64,000 bases of DNA from Symsagittifera roscoffensis (taxonomy: Eukaryota > Xenacoelomorpha > Acoela > Convolutidae): positions 48,913,581 to 48,977,580 of the forward strand of contig NC_087066.1 in the NCBI RefSeq assembly GCF_963678635.1. Reading direction: 5' to 3'. Position 1 is the stretch's first letter; every line of letters begins with the position of its first letter. The notes beneath the pieces are model-generated. The model was not told the DNA's origin. It was given only the letters and a program-made list of their open reading frames with translations, and made no database searches. Both the position numbers and the translations under genes were made by a program. Shown in pieces: positions 55,185 through 64,000 of this stretch.

Positions 55185-57799
55185 CGTGGGCTAAAAAAAT
55201 TATTATTTTGAGATTGAAAAGCGGTGGTATGGGGTTGTTCGATAATTTGTTCATATGTATTTTCATCTTGTGAATGATGTGTCATTATATGTTGAATGGG
55301 GCTTTGTGATATGGTTGGTCTAGAATTTGGATTATGTGTTATTGCTAAGTTTCGAAAATTTCGTGGGACTAGGGATAATGGATGGTTATGTGGTAGGGGT
55401 GGTAACTGTGGTGCTGTAGGCGTTATTTCTACATTGTTGCGTTCTTCGTCATATGTGTTCTGTCTTGTTGCTATTTTTGTGTTGTATTCTTTTATTTGTG
55501 CGTCTAAAAGAATTTTGTTTATTGATGATGAAAAAATTCCAAAAAATCCTGCAAATAGTATGCGTGCTACACTTGCTTGTCTATTTACTTGTGTGTGTAT
55601 AGCGCATGTATTATAGATTCCTTTTAAAAGTGAAAAAAGAAATCCTATAAAGTTAAACATTGCGTATAAAATAGTTAATTTTTCTAAGATGTAATAGGGC
55701 CATCCTAGAAAATCAAGAATTTCATTTTTGAGTGTAACAAAGCTAAAAATATTTATAGGTGAGATATCTTGTGGTCGGTATTTTTCACCGTTTAAATATA
55801 TATAATCTTTTATGTCTTTAAAATATCCGCTATAGTCTTGTGTATAAATATCTGCAAATCATGCGGTTTCGGCAAGTTTGCGTAAGTTTTGGTCAATTGA
55901 TTGTCTTTGTATAGTGTCCATTTTTGTTAATAATTCTTGGAATTGTTGTGTTCTAATGTGTTGTTGGATATCGGATTTTAAATATATTCCAATTGATTGT
56001 AGGTCAATATTTGGGTTTCGAGTAATAGCTCTAATGCTTTCAGGTGAAAATTTTTTGAGTGATTGCATTAATGTGGGATATGGGGTAAGAAGGTAATATT
56101 TATCTTCATCAGGGTTCAGTTGTACTACATTGTGGCTATTTTCTGATCCACATGGGACTTCGGTATCCCAAAAATAGGTTCGTCTTGAAAGTGTGTCAAC
56201 GAAATGTACTTTATTCTAATAAAAGATAGGGATTCTTTTATAGCATCGTTTATCTTCAAAAACATATAGTGGTGATACTTTTTTGGTACAGGTATAGAAC
56301 CATAAAATGTTTCCTTCATAGTCTAAAAAATTTGATCTATTTCCTGATAGTAAATATCCTGCGTAGGGTATTTTTAATACTGCTAGTGCAAGTGATTGTA
56401 GGATTTGTGTCCTTTCTAATTCGCATAGTTGGTGAAGTGTTTCTAATTCAGAGAGTGACATTTCTTGAAAAATTCGGCTAATTGTGTAGTCTAATTTCAT
56501 ATCTAAGTGAATATCATAGTGGATATTACCGAAATATGTACTATTCATTAGTGATAGTTCTTGTAAACGTGTACTTCTAGTGTCATGTGGCTTTAGTTTT
56601 CCACCAGGTTGACCATTGCTTTTTTGAAAGTTAACTGGTATATATGATGTTCCTTCGTTTAGAGGGTGACCTGTGGTATAAGGGTCAAATTTTATTTTTC
56701 CAGTGGTCATGTCGAATCCTTTTTCGTATTCAACTAATATTTCGGAGTATTGTGTTTTGTGAAGTGGGTTTCTGTATTTACATGCAAGTTCTGTTTCTTG
56801 ATATATTTGAAAACGTGTCAATTTATTTTCTATATTGTGTATGTTTCTAAAATTACAACTTTGTTTTCGTGATGGATTTACTTGTTCATATGGAATTGAT
56901 TGTATAAAATATTTTTCGTGAAATTTTATCATACGAGCGTGTATTTTTGCTACTTGAAATGTTGTACATGTGTCTTCGGGGAACCAAACAATTGTTGCTT
57001 GTGTTCGTGTTGTAGGGTCACAATAGCCGTGATCGTTTTTACAAGGTAATCTAATTCCTTGATAGATCATTGTGTTGTCAGATAAGTCGCGTGTGAGTTG
57101 TATTTTTTCGAGTTGTATTTTCCAATCAAAAAACATGATTTCTTGATATCCTTTATTTTTCGTGTCTGCTTTGCAGTTTGAAGGATTATTTATACCAATA
57201 TGTGGTATCCAGTGTTTATCGTGTATGTCATAAGTTAATCTTCCGTGTGCGCCGTTGTATGGGTATTTTTCATCTAATTTTATATGTCCTTGATATCTTT
57301 CAAGTTCTGCTTGATGTACAGAATCTGCAAAAACTTGGAAATATACTAATTTTCTATCTGTGTTTTTATTTCTTGTGATATTTAGTCTGAGTAACTCGTT
57401 TTTACAATCTTCGGGATTGAGATGCAATAGTCGTTCGATATTACTCTGGTAGAATGATTCGTGGTCAAGTCGGTTTTTATTTCCATTTGAGACTTGTGAA
57501 CAGTGTACTTTCTTTTCAGAAAATGTTGCTGTGAATTTATATCCTATGACTGTTGTTGCTCGGGCTTTTGAATAAAGTGTCGCTATTACATTTTTAGTTT
57601 CTATAGCTTGTGGTTCTGTTTCGCATTGTGATACTTGATTTATTGCATACTTGTGTAGTGTTTTTTGTTCATTTTCTTCACAATCGTAATGTGTTACTAA
57701 TAAATCTTGGGGTCCTGTGCGGGGGGAAGGGTTTATGTTCTGATTGGAGATTACTAGAAAAAAGAGTTGGAGAAAAATTAATATTTTTAGAATATACAT
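55181..57799 (-). pseudogene. Env-like membrane glycoprotein frame, broken by two stops
   Basis: One reading frame of 873 codons starts at ATG 57799 and is interrupted by TAG at 56218-56216 and TGA at 55861-55859, giving open pieces of 527, 118 and 225 codons. The first piece begins with a signal-peptide-like hydrophobic run (ILIFLQLFFLVIS), is Cys-rich, has several N-x-S/T sites and ends with a CYKRIPIFY motif. The last piece has a membrane-spanning stretch (MFNFIGFLFSLL, then ARILFAGFFGIFSSS) and a Pro-rich cytoplasmic-type tail. Signal, ectodomain, anchor and position after pol fit an envelope protein. The Cys-Tyr-x-x-x-Pro-Ile motif recalls chuvirus-type glycoproteins, which is uncertain. 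This copy cannot make the full protein without readthrough. Confidence 0.65.
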
Positions 57800-57813
57800 G
57801 TGTATGATAATCC

Positions 57814-58959
57814 TTAGTATGTGTTATAGAATGTGATGTAACCAATTGTCTTTTTGGTATATCTGTCGTATTTGTATATTACTTCAGTTGTTATAAATGG
57901 TGGCGGTAGTGATTGAGCTGTTATATTTGGCGGGTTTAATGGGTAGGGATGTTGAGTAATGTTGTTTAGTTTAACAGTTATTTCAAATTTTAATTGTAGG
58001 CTATTTTGTTGGAGTATTTGGATGTTATGATCACGAATGTCTTCGTGGATATCTTGTCGATATTGTAGTCTATTGAGTGCCCAGTTGTGGAGTCGGTTAC
58101 TTTCTGGGTGTTGTCCAAATAATGGTGGAGGTGCTGTGAATGTATTCCAGTCTAGTCTTAAAGGAATATTTGTTGATGATTGTTCTCGATATCTAGCGTC
58201 GAGGTTATTTGGGAAATTTAAGTTAAAAGGCGTTGGTGAAATCTGGCTTGATGGTGTTGATGGTAGTGATAATGTTTCTGGTAGTGATGAGGATGTTGTT
58301 GTATCCGTAGAAATATCTATTGGATCATTGATTAAATTTGGTTCACCTTGTGTGAATGATTGTGTTGTCCAATATGGTAGTCGTGATGTTTGGTTTGGGG
58401 GGTTAAAGGGATTTTCACGTATTTGTTCAGATGTTGGTGTTGAACCTAAGTAATCTGAGGGTAGTCTTGAGGTGCTACGTTGTGAAAGAAGCGTAGGGGT
58501 TTCTGGTAATATACCAATGGGGTTTTCTGGAGTACTTTGTGATGGGGATTGAGGTATATCAAAATGAACTCGGGGAGTTTGAAAATTTCTGTTTCGTCGA
58601 GGATGTATAATTTGTCTATTTATTTCGACTGTATTTTGGTTTTGACTAACATTTCGTATTCTACTTAATTCTTGTGGTAGTGTTGGATATAAGTTATATG
58701 TTGGTTCACTTAAAGGTGCTTGTCGTTGAACTGGTTCTAGTGGTTCAGATAAACGAGCGTGTCTTTCTTCAAAGGTATATGGGTTATCTTGAAAGGAAAT
58801 TCGTGTAGATGTTTGGGGGTTTTGGGTAGTTGAAGATGGTGTTGGGTTATCTTGGGATGATGTCGGTGAAGACTGACTGTGTGATTGTTGGTTAGCAATT
58901 TTTGATGGTTTTTTATTTATTCTTTTAGTGGAAAAATTTATGTTTTTTATAGTATTCTT
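57814..58959 (-). CDS. ATG-less 381-codon Pro/Ser/Thr-rich ORF
   Basis: After a TAG at 58962-58960 this frame is open to TAA 57816-57814, 381 sense codons, and contains no Met codon anywhere. The N-terminal two thirds are rich in Pro, Ser, Thr, Gln and Asn. The last third is more folded in composition, with WALNRLQYRQDIHEDIRDHN and QLKFEITVKLNNITQHPYPL. It ends 15 bases before the ATG of the env-like frame. A frame this long in AT-rich DNA is very unlikely by chance, so it is probably translated by splicing, non-AUG start or frameshift from the upstream membrane ORF. Function is unknown. Confidence 0.6.
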   Translation of the reverse strand, partial: KNTIKNINFSTKRINKKPSKIANQQSHSQSSPTSSQDNPTPSSTTQNPQTSTRISFQDNPYTFEERHARLSEPLEPVQRQAPLSEPTYNLYPTLPQELSRIRNVSQNQNTVEINRQIIHPRRNRNFQTPRVHFDIPQSPSQSTPENPIGILPETPTLLSQRSTSRLPSDYLGSTPTSEQIRENPFNPPNQTSRLPYWTTQSFTQGEPNLINDPIDISTDTTTSSSLPETLSLPSTPSSQISPTPFNLNFPNNLDARYREQSSTNIPLRLDWNTFTAPPPLFGQHPESNRLHNWALNRLQYRQDIHEDIRDHNIQILQQNSLQLKFEITVKLNNITQHPYPLNPPNITAQSLPPPFITTEVIYKYDRYTKKTIGYITFYNTY

Positions 58960-59113
58960 CTAGAAAAAGAATTAGGAGGATTGTTGCTAGGGCGAATGTG
59001 ATGATTGCTTTCTTTATACATTTGCATATTGTCAAGATGAGGGATGATAGAAATGTTATGAAAATTACAAATAGTAGAAAAATATCAGTTCTACTGAAAA
59101 TAGTTCCTATCAT
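58925..59113 (-). CDS. Small hydrophobic ORF 2 (62 aa)
   Basis: ATG 59113 starts 10 bases after the stop of the previous ORF. The 62 residues contain two predicted membrane segments (FLLFVIFITFLSSLILTI; ITFALATILLILFL) separated by CKCIKK and end in a basic EEYYKKHKFFH tail. Its last 35 bases overlap the start of the next, ATG-less frame, which is +1 relative to it. It is unrecognised, and may anchor a fusion product if a frameshift occurs. Confidence 0.5.
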   Translation of the reverse strand: MIGTIFSRTDIFLLFVIFITFLSSLILTICKCIKKAIITFALATILLILFLEEYYKKHKFFH

Positions 59114-59123
59114 TTAGACAATT

Positions 59124-59339
59124 TTATAAATCGTACCTGTGGATATAATCAAGGGTTTTTGAAAGTTGGAGGTATAGTTCAAATAGGGAATAGAAAATTA
59201 AAAAAATATTGCAAAAAATGATTAAGATTATTACAAAAGATTCAAAGGTATCAAAAAGAAATATTATTAAAAGTTTAAATATCGTTAAAAAGTTTATGAG
59301 AATGTTAAGAATTATGTTGACTGGTCGAGAGAAGAGCAT
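59124..59339 (-). CDS. Small hydrophobic ORF 1 (71 aa)
   Basis: ATG 59339 opens 71 codons, almost wholly Ile/Leu/Phe with two or three membrane-length segments (NIILNILINFLTIFKLLIIF, then a second after a short polar gap) and a short charged C-terminus. The codon before the ATG is an in-frame TAA that ends an ATG-less basic stretch (about 59510-59340), so the two could once have been one frame. No known family. It is likely a small integral membrane protein of the retroelement, if expressed. Confidence 0.45.
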   Translation of the reverse strand: MLFSRPVNIILNILINFLTIFKLLIIFLFDTFESFVIILIIFCNIFLIFYSLFELYLQLSKTLDYIHRYDL

Positions 59340-59933
59340 TTAAGAAATGGCTTCTCGATCGAATATTTTTTGGTGTTTGAGGCAATTTTCAAGTGTGGTC
59401 GAATTATTTATTGGTTTTTTGACAAGTGGGTTGAGTTTTGTGAAAAATTGTTGGGGGCAAATTTTATGGTGATCGGGAGGTCTTCTTTTTCTTTATTTTT
59501 ATTTGTCAAATGATCTGGGGTATTTTTGAGATTTTTATACTTTAGGCTAATTAAAATGGTCGTTCTTTTACTTTAGGCTAATTTAACATATTTGTTTTGG
59601 GGGGTATTTGAGGTCTGAGTTGCGGAAATATTGTTGATCTTTGGGTTATTAGATAAGGGAGGGTTATGATATTATGGTGATATTTATTTTAGTTGTCAAG
59701 TTGGAGTGGTTTGCTTATTTTTGACCTGGAGGTCGCAAAGTTATAGTTATAGATATGCCTGGAGTTTAATATCGTTCGTCTAGTTGGTTTGTGTTAGAGT
59801 TAGAGAAGGTGACGGATTGGATGAATCCTATTGGCTAATTTTGAACTAGAGTCGCTGCGTGTTTGTCAGCATGTTATTTTGAAAAATGAAAGTTCAAAAT
59901 ATTTCAATGGTGCAAAGATTATGAAATATAAGA

Positions 59934-60246
59934 TTAAAGCTGCTTTTGAAATTCGACTTTCTTTAATATTTTAGATTGTGGGATGAATGTTTTATAGTTT
60001 TTACGTGGTTGGTTTCTAAGTCGTGATGACTCTCTATGTTCTGATTTGTCGATTTGTTCTTGGGGTATTATTTTTTCTGTCAATTTTCTATTTTTTCTTT
60101 CTTTTTGAGGTATATTGTGATCTAGCTTTTTTGTATTGTTTTTTGTTGTGGTTGATTTTTTATTTTGGTTTTTGAGATGAATGTCATGTTGTTCCTTTGT
60201 TTTATTCTCCGTATGTGGGTTATTTTGAATAACTTTTAAACCTTGA
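59934..60246 (-). pseudogene. pol C-terminal tail in the -1 frame
   Basis: Just before the pol TAA the reading can pass into the -1 frame, which is then open for about 100 codons to TAA 59936-59934. It is Lys/Asn/Thr-rich and contains ESSRLRNQPRKNY, an Arg-Leu-Arg-x-x-Pro motif common at the very end of Ty3/Gypsy polyproteins. A one-base indel in pol is the simplest explanation. No canonical slippery heptamer is seen at the junction. Confidence 0.6.
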
Positions 60247-63200
60247 AAGAATATAAATGAGGTAGTTCGCGTAGTGCGTATTCTTTTGGGTAATAAGGTA
60301 ATAGATTGTTTCGATGTTGAACAATTTCTTTTTTGTCTGAGTCGGTGATTTTATCTGTGACATCAGTGGGTTTGGCAATTATTTGGTATGGTCCTTTACG
60401 AAGGGGTTGTAATTTTTTAGAAATTCCTTTTTGAGTGTTAAAATTGAGTATTATATCAAATGTTCCAATTTTTAAATCGGAGGCTGGTGTAAAGCGTGAA
60501 TTTATTTGTTCATTAATGTTTTGTCTTTGTAACAACTTTTTTGTTACTTTTTGGTAAATTTCATTGTGTTTTTTATCTCTGTTTAAAATCCATTTGGTGT
60601 GTGTACCGAAGGCTAATTTAAGAATTTGTGGGTGATGAAAATGATCTTCATCGTGTGTGTGTAAAGGTAGGTTATAACAAATTGAGTCTTTATTCGGTTG
60701 ACAAATACTTTGTGCATTTTTATGAGAGTTTGCTGTAAACATAATTGGTTTGCGTGGCTTTTGATTAAAAACCATTTCATATGGTGACATTCCTAGAGTT
60801 GTCGTGATTTGTGAATTATATGCTAAGGGAAATAGTTTTACATCTGCTGACCATTCGGTGTATTTTGTATCATTTCCATTGATGATACATCTAAGATATT
60901 CTTGTAGTGAACGGTTCATACCTTCGACTAAGCCGTTTGTCCAAGGTGCGTGAGATGTACGTGGTTTGTGTTTGATGTTATATAAATGACATAGTGTGAT
61001 GATTTCATTATTTATGAATTCCGTACCGTTGTCTATGACTAAAATTTCTGGTAGTCCGAATTTGGCTATCCAGTGTTCATAAAGTGTTGTGTAAGCGTAA
61101 TAAGCGTTACAATGTGGTCCTGGGTTAAGTGCTCCATAATTTGTAAATGCGTCAACAATTACCATAATGTAGGAGTTTCCTTCGGATGAGGGTGAAATTG
61201 GTCCTTTTGTATCAAATGAAATACGGTGATTAAAGTACAAACTTTGTCCTTTAAAGTCTTGTTTTTGTGCTATTTGTTTTTGATTTGGATAAGGTTTATT
61301 TAGCTGACATACTATACAATCATTGCATAGTACTTTTATCCAAATTGGTGTATTTGGAAAATAAAAGTTTTGTATGAAATTTGAATATGTTTTTTCTGAT
61401 CCAGAGTGTCCTTTAATATTTTGTGTATGTGAAATATTAAAAGCTATGAGAATCATACTTAAGGGGAGACAGGGAACTGTCGATTCATTTAATTGGTATT
61501 CTAGAAGGTCTGTGTTTTCATTAATTGTTGTTTTATTAAATTTTCGAAAATATCGGAGGAGTGTTTTATTTCCTAAAATTGTTGTATCTGCCTTTACGGG
61601 TTTAGTTTTATATTTGTGCCATGATTTTAGTTGTCTAATTATTGGGTCAAGATTTTGATATTGTTTCAAAGTATTAAGTGTAATTTTATCTGTTGGGGGG
61701 AGAAAAATGTTTTCAATTTCGAATTTAGATAAAGGAATTGTATCAAGTGGGTCATGAAGGTCAAAAACTTGATTTATTGTGTATTTTAAATCGTTTGTCT
61801 GTGGTCCTGATAAATTTATTTTATCAGTTAGATTTTCTTTTTCGATTAACGGAAAAAGGTCTTTTTTATGCGGGTGTTGTTTTACTCTTTTTTGTTGGGT
61901 GTTATTTTTTATCCATTGTGAATATGGAATTGGTTCAAAGGTTGATGTTCCAAGTAGATCAATTTCGTAGTGGTTATTTTGGCAATCTAAATAAAGTGGG
62001 AAGTGTTGTAGATTATTTATCTGTGATTGTTCAACGTCAGTTTTTACTGCATATTTGCATTCTAGTCGGGGTGATTTTTCTGCAAGGTAAAATTTTATAT
62101 TTTTGGGTATTTCAACTGTAGTTTTACGTGTAAGTAATTCAGGTGGTGTATTTCGACTTAAAGTGTCTGGTAATGCAAGATTCTTTCCTGCTGTCCAAAC
62201 TATATGTAAGTTTGGGAATTTCATTAGAATTAATTGAAATCTATAAACTCGGTGATTTGGATTAGATTTTTGTGTAAAGAGAAAAATGATTGGTTTGTGA
62301 TCTGTGAATAGAACTGTTGGATGTTTTGATCCAAGTATCAGAAATTCATACTCTGTTAGTGTATATATTATGGCTGTACATTCTCTCATTAGAGTTGAGA
62401 GTCGTAGCTCTGCTTGAGTGAATAATCGAGAATTTGCTGATATAAGATTCATTTTGTTTGTACCATTGTGTGATTGTAATAATGCTGCGCCGATGCCAAA
62501 ATTCGAAGCATCGCACATTGCATAGAATGGTTGATTTGGATCTGGAATTGTATTCGAAATTTGTTCAGTTAGGAGTTTTTTAATTTCTTCAAATTGTGCT
62601 TGATGTTCTGTGTTCCATTCAAAATTATTTTGTTGTCTAAGTATATTATAGAATGGTCTTAGGTATAATTGCATTTTATAGACATATTTGCTTAAAAAAT
62701 TTAACATTCCAAGGAATTCTTGGATTTTCTTTTTGTTTGTTGGTGGTTGGAGCTTCTGAATAGCATCAATGCGTGATTTTAATGGAGTGATTGTTTTTCT
62801 TTCTATATTGTGTCCTAAGAATTTAACTCGTGTTAAAAAGAAGTGTGATTTATCGGGGGCGGCCTTCAGATTTTCATTCTGAAGTATTTTGTGATAGTGT
62901 TCTAAAACATTGAACATTTCTTCTTTTGTCTGTGATTGCATAAAAACATCGTCTAGATAGGTGATTGCGTTTTTCTTGAGTATTAGTGGTCTAAAAATTT
63001 TGCTCATAAAAGCTGAAAGTGCTGCTGGTCCTATGGATATTCCATAGAATAGGCGGTTGAATTCATACTGTTGATTTCCAATAACAAATTGTGTCAAGCG
63101 TCGTGATTGTTCATCTAGTGGCATTTGATTATATGCACTATTCATATCTGCGGTTGTAAAGTATTTTCCGTTTATTTTTGTTAAAATAACTTGTATTGGT

Positions 63201-64000
63201 TCAATAGGCGAATTGCATTTTGATTCGTCTATTAGTGAATTAAGATATCTAGCGTCTAGAACTATTTTTAATGATTCTCCTTTTGCTAGGATGATAACAG
63301 GGTTGATAAATGTGTTACCTTTTGGTTGTTCTTCTTTGTTTACCGGTGATATAATTTTGTATTGTTCTAAAATATCGAGTAATCTGTTCACTTTGTCGTG
63401 TAAATGAATTGGTACTTTACTTGCTCTTTGTTTTTTGAAAACTACGTCAGGTTTTAATGGGAGATGTAGTGATGGACTGATTTTGCCAACATCGAATTTG
63501 GATGTTGCATAGACTGATGAATATTTTATTAGCTGTTTGGCTAATTTATCAAATTCGTCTTGTGTTATTTGTGAATGTTGGAAGTTAAACATTGTTAAAA
63601 ATTTCTGTTGATCCTCTGTATAGTTATTTATGTTAAATGTAGGTTTGAAATATGGGGTTTTTGTGAAATAATCTGTATTTCTTTTTTCATTACTTATTAT
63701 ATTATTTATGGATAATTCTTCATTAAGAATTGTGGATTGACAAATATCTAATAATTAGAGTATATTATTGACGCGGTATGCTTTTTCGTGTATTGGTGAT
63801 ATCGTAGCGTTGGTTTTGCAATATCCTAAAAGTCCTAAAGGTAATGTTACTTGATAGGGGATATTGTTGTATACATGTAACGAAATAATATCTGAATTCG
63901 AGTTTTTCAAATATTTTATGGATGAAATTGTGATTTTGAAAAACTTATGGATAGGTTTGAATTCAAAGTCTGACGTATAGAGTTGTTGTTTATTTTGTTC
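60236..64000 (-). pseudogene. Retroelement pol: RT, RNase H and integrase (nearly intact)
   Basis: An 1,118-codon frame runs from ATG 63592 to TAA 60236. The same frame continues upstream past a TAA at 63757-63755 to the window edge (VTLPLGLLGYCKTN piece), so the protein really starts outside. RT has ADMNSAYNQ and YLDDVF at about residues 145 and 213. RNase H has MCDASNFG, MRECTA, FTDHKP and LPDTLSRN at about 360-480. Integrase has the HHCC finger (SHTQ..KGHSG ... CNDCIVC) at about 730-775 and D,D,E in FDTKGP, VIDNGTEF and GLVEGMNR. All catalytic residues are present. The enzyme would copy the RNA genome and insert the cDNA. One in-frame stop and the frameshifted tail mark this copy as slightly damaged. 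Confidence 0.9.

Larger units (their letters stand above)
53377..64000 (-). mobile_element. Ty3/Gypsy-type endogenous retrovirus-like element with env and extra ORFs (3' part)
   Basis: Read on the minus strand the order is pol, pol tail, small hydrophobic ORFs, Pro/Ser/Thr-rich ORF, env-like frame, long 3' ORF, LTR region. The gag and the 5' LTR are beyond base 64000. Reading frames are long, codon use is uniform and AT-rich, and only a few stops and shifts are present. It is far younger than the pol remnant at 27.6-31.4 kb. Presence of an env-like membrane protein and several extra ORFs is reminiscent of errantivirus-like or complex retrovirus-like elements of invertebrates. Confidence 0.8.

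Noticed and set aside
58037-58453. 138-codon plus-strand frame
   Set aside because: It is the exact complement of the ATG-less retroelement ORF, whose minus-strand frame is longer and has more natural composition.
58925-58959. Canonical -1 slippery heptamer at the ORF overlap
   Set aside because: The needed shift is +1 (or -2), and no X-XXY-YYZ heptamer is in phase. Only a weak UUU-U slip site is present.
61374-62121. Plus-strand frames of 94 and 127 codons
   Set aside because: They are shadows on the strand opposite the well-supported pol gene.

Overview
This window is animal nuclear DNA: very AT-rich, gene-poor and full of transposable elements. It holds one multi-exon gene with ordinary GT-AG introns. 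No operons, rRNA genes or CRISPR arrays are visible. The gene is a metazoan transglutaminase, and the mobile elements (Polinton/adintovirus type, Ty3/Gypsy type with an env-like gene, hAT-type MITEs) are typical of invertebrates. The lineage cannot be named from the sequence alone. Region 1 to about 19 kb, plus strand, is a heavily decayed Polinton/Maverick (adintovirus-like) element. I recognise broken remains of a minor-capsid-like gene (two copies), a small basic virion-like gene, a major-capsid-like gene (a main copy and a second tail copy) and a long pseudogene of a protein-primed family B DNA polymerase at about 15.0-18.8 kb. The first 6.4 kb is a nearly identical tandem duplication with a period of 2,966 bp; the second copy carries an extra 1.33 kb with a long ACA/Thr repeat. 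Region 19.3-23.2 kb is mostly non-coding. It contains two related hAT-type MITEs with 8-bp target duplications and one short candidate exon. Region 23.2-51.3 kb, minus strand, is the transglutaminase gene. Eleven exons join in frame without a gap and end at a TAA stop, encoding the last 508 residues. Catalytic Cys, His and Asp are all present with the same spacing as human TG2 (58 and 23 residues). The N-terminal exons were not found. They probably lie beyond the window, because the DNA just upstream of the first exon seen is a retroelement. The introns carry a decayed Ty3/Gypsy pol (27.6-31.4 kb), a 650-800 bp tandem repeat with palindromes (35.2-37.2 kb), a diverged segmental duplication, a 1.37 kb TIR element with TA target duplication (44.7-46.1 kb) and a minisatellite. 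Region about 51.3-64 kb, minus strand, is the 3' part of a much younger Ty3/Gypsy-type, retrovirus-like element. It has an almost intact pol (RT, RNase H, integrase). It also has several ORFs uncommon for this class: two small hydrophobic ORFs, a 381-codon Pro/Ser/Thr-rich frame without any ATG, an env-like membrane glycoprotein frame broken by two in-frame stops, and a long ORF that overlaps the env stop as ATGA and then needs a -1 shift. This element, with its unexplained extra ORFs and its env of uncertain (possibly chuvirus-like) origin, is the most interesting system here.
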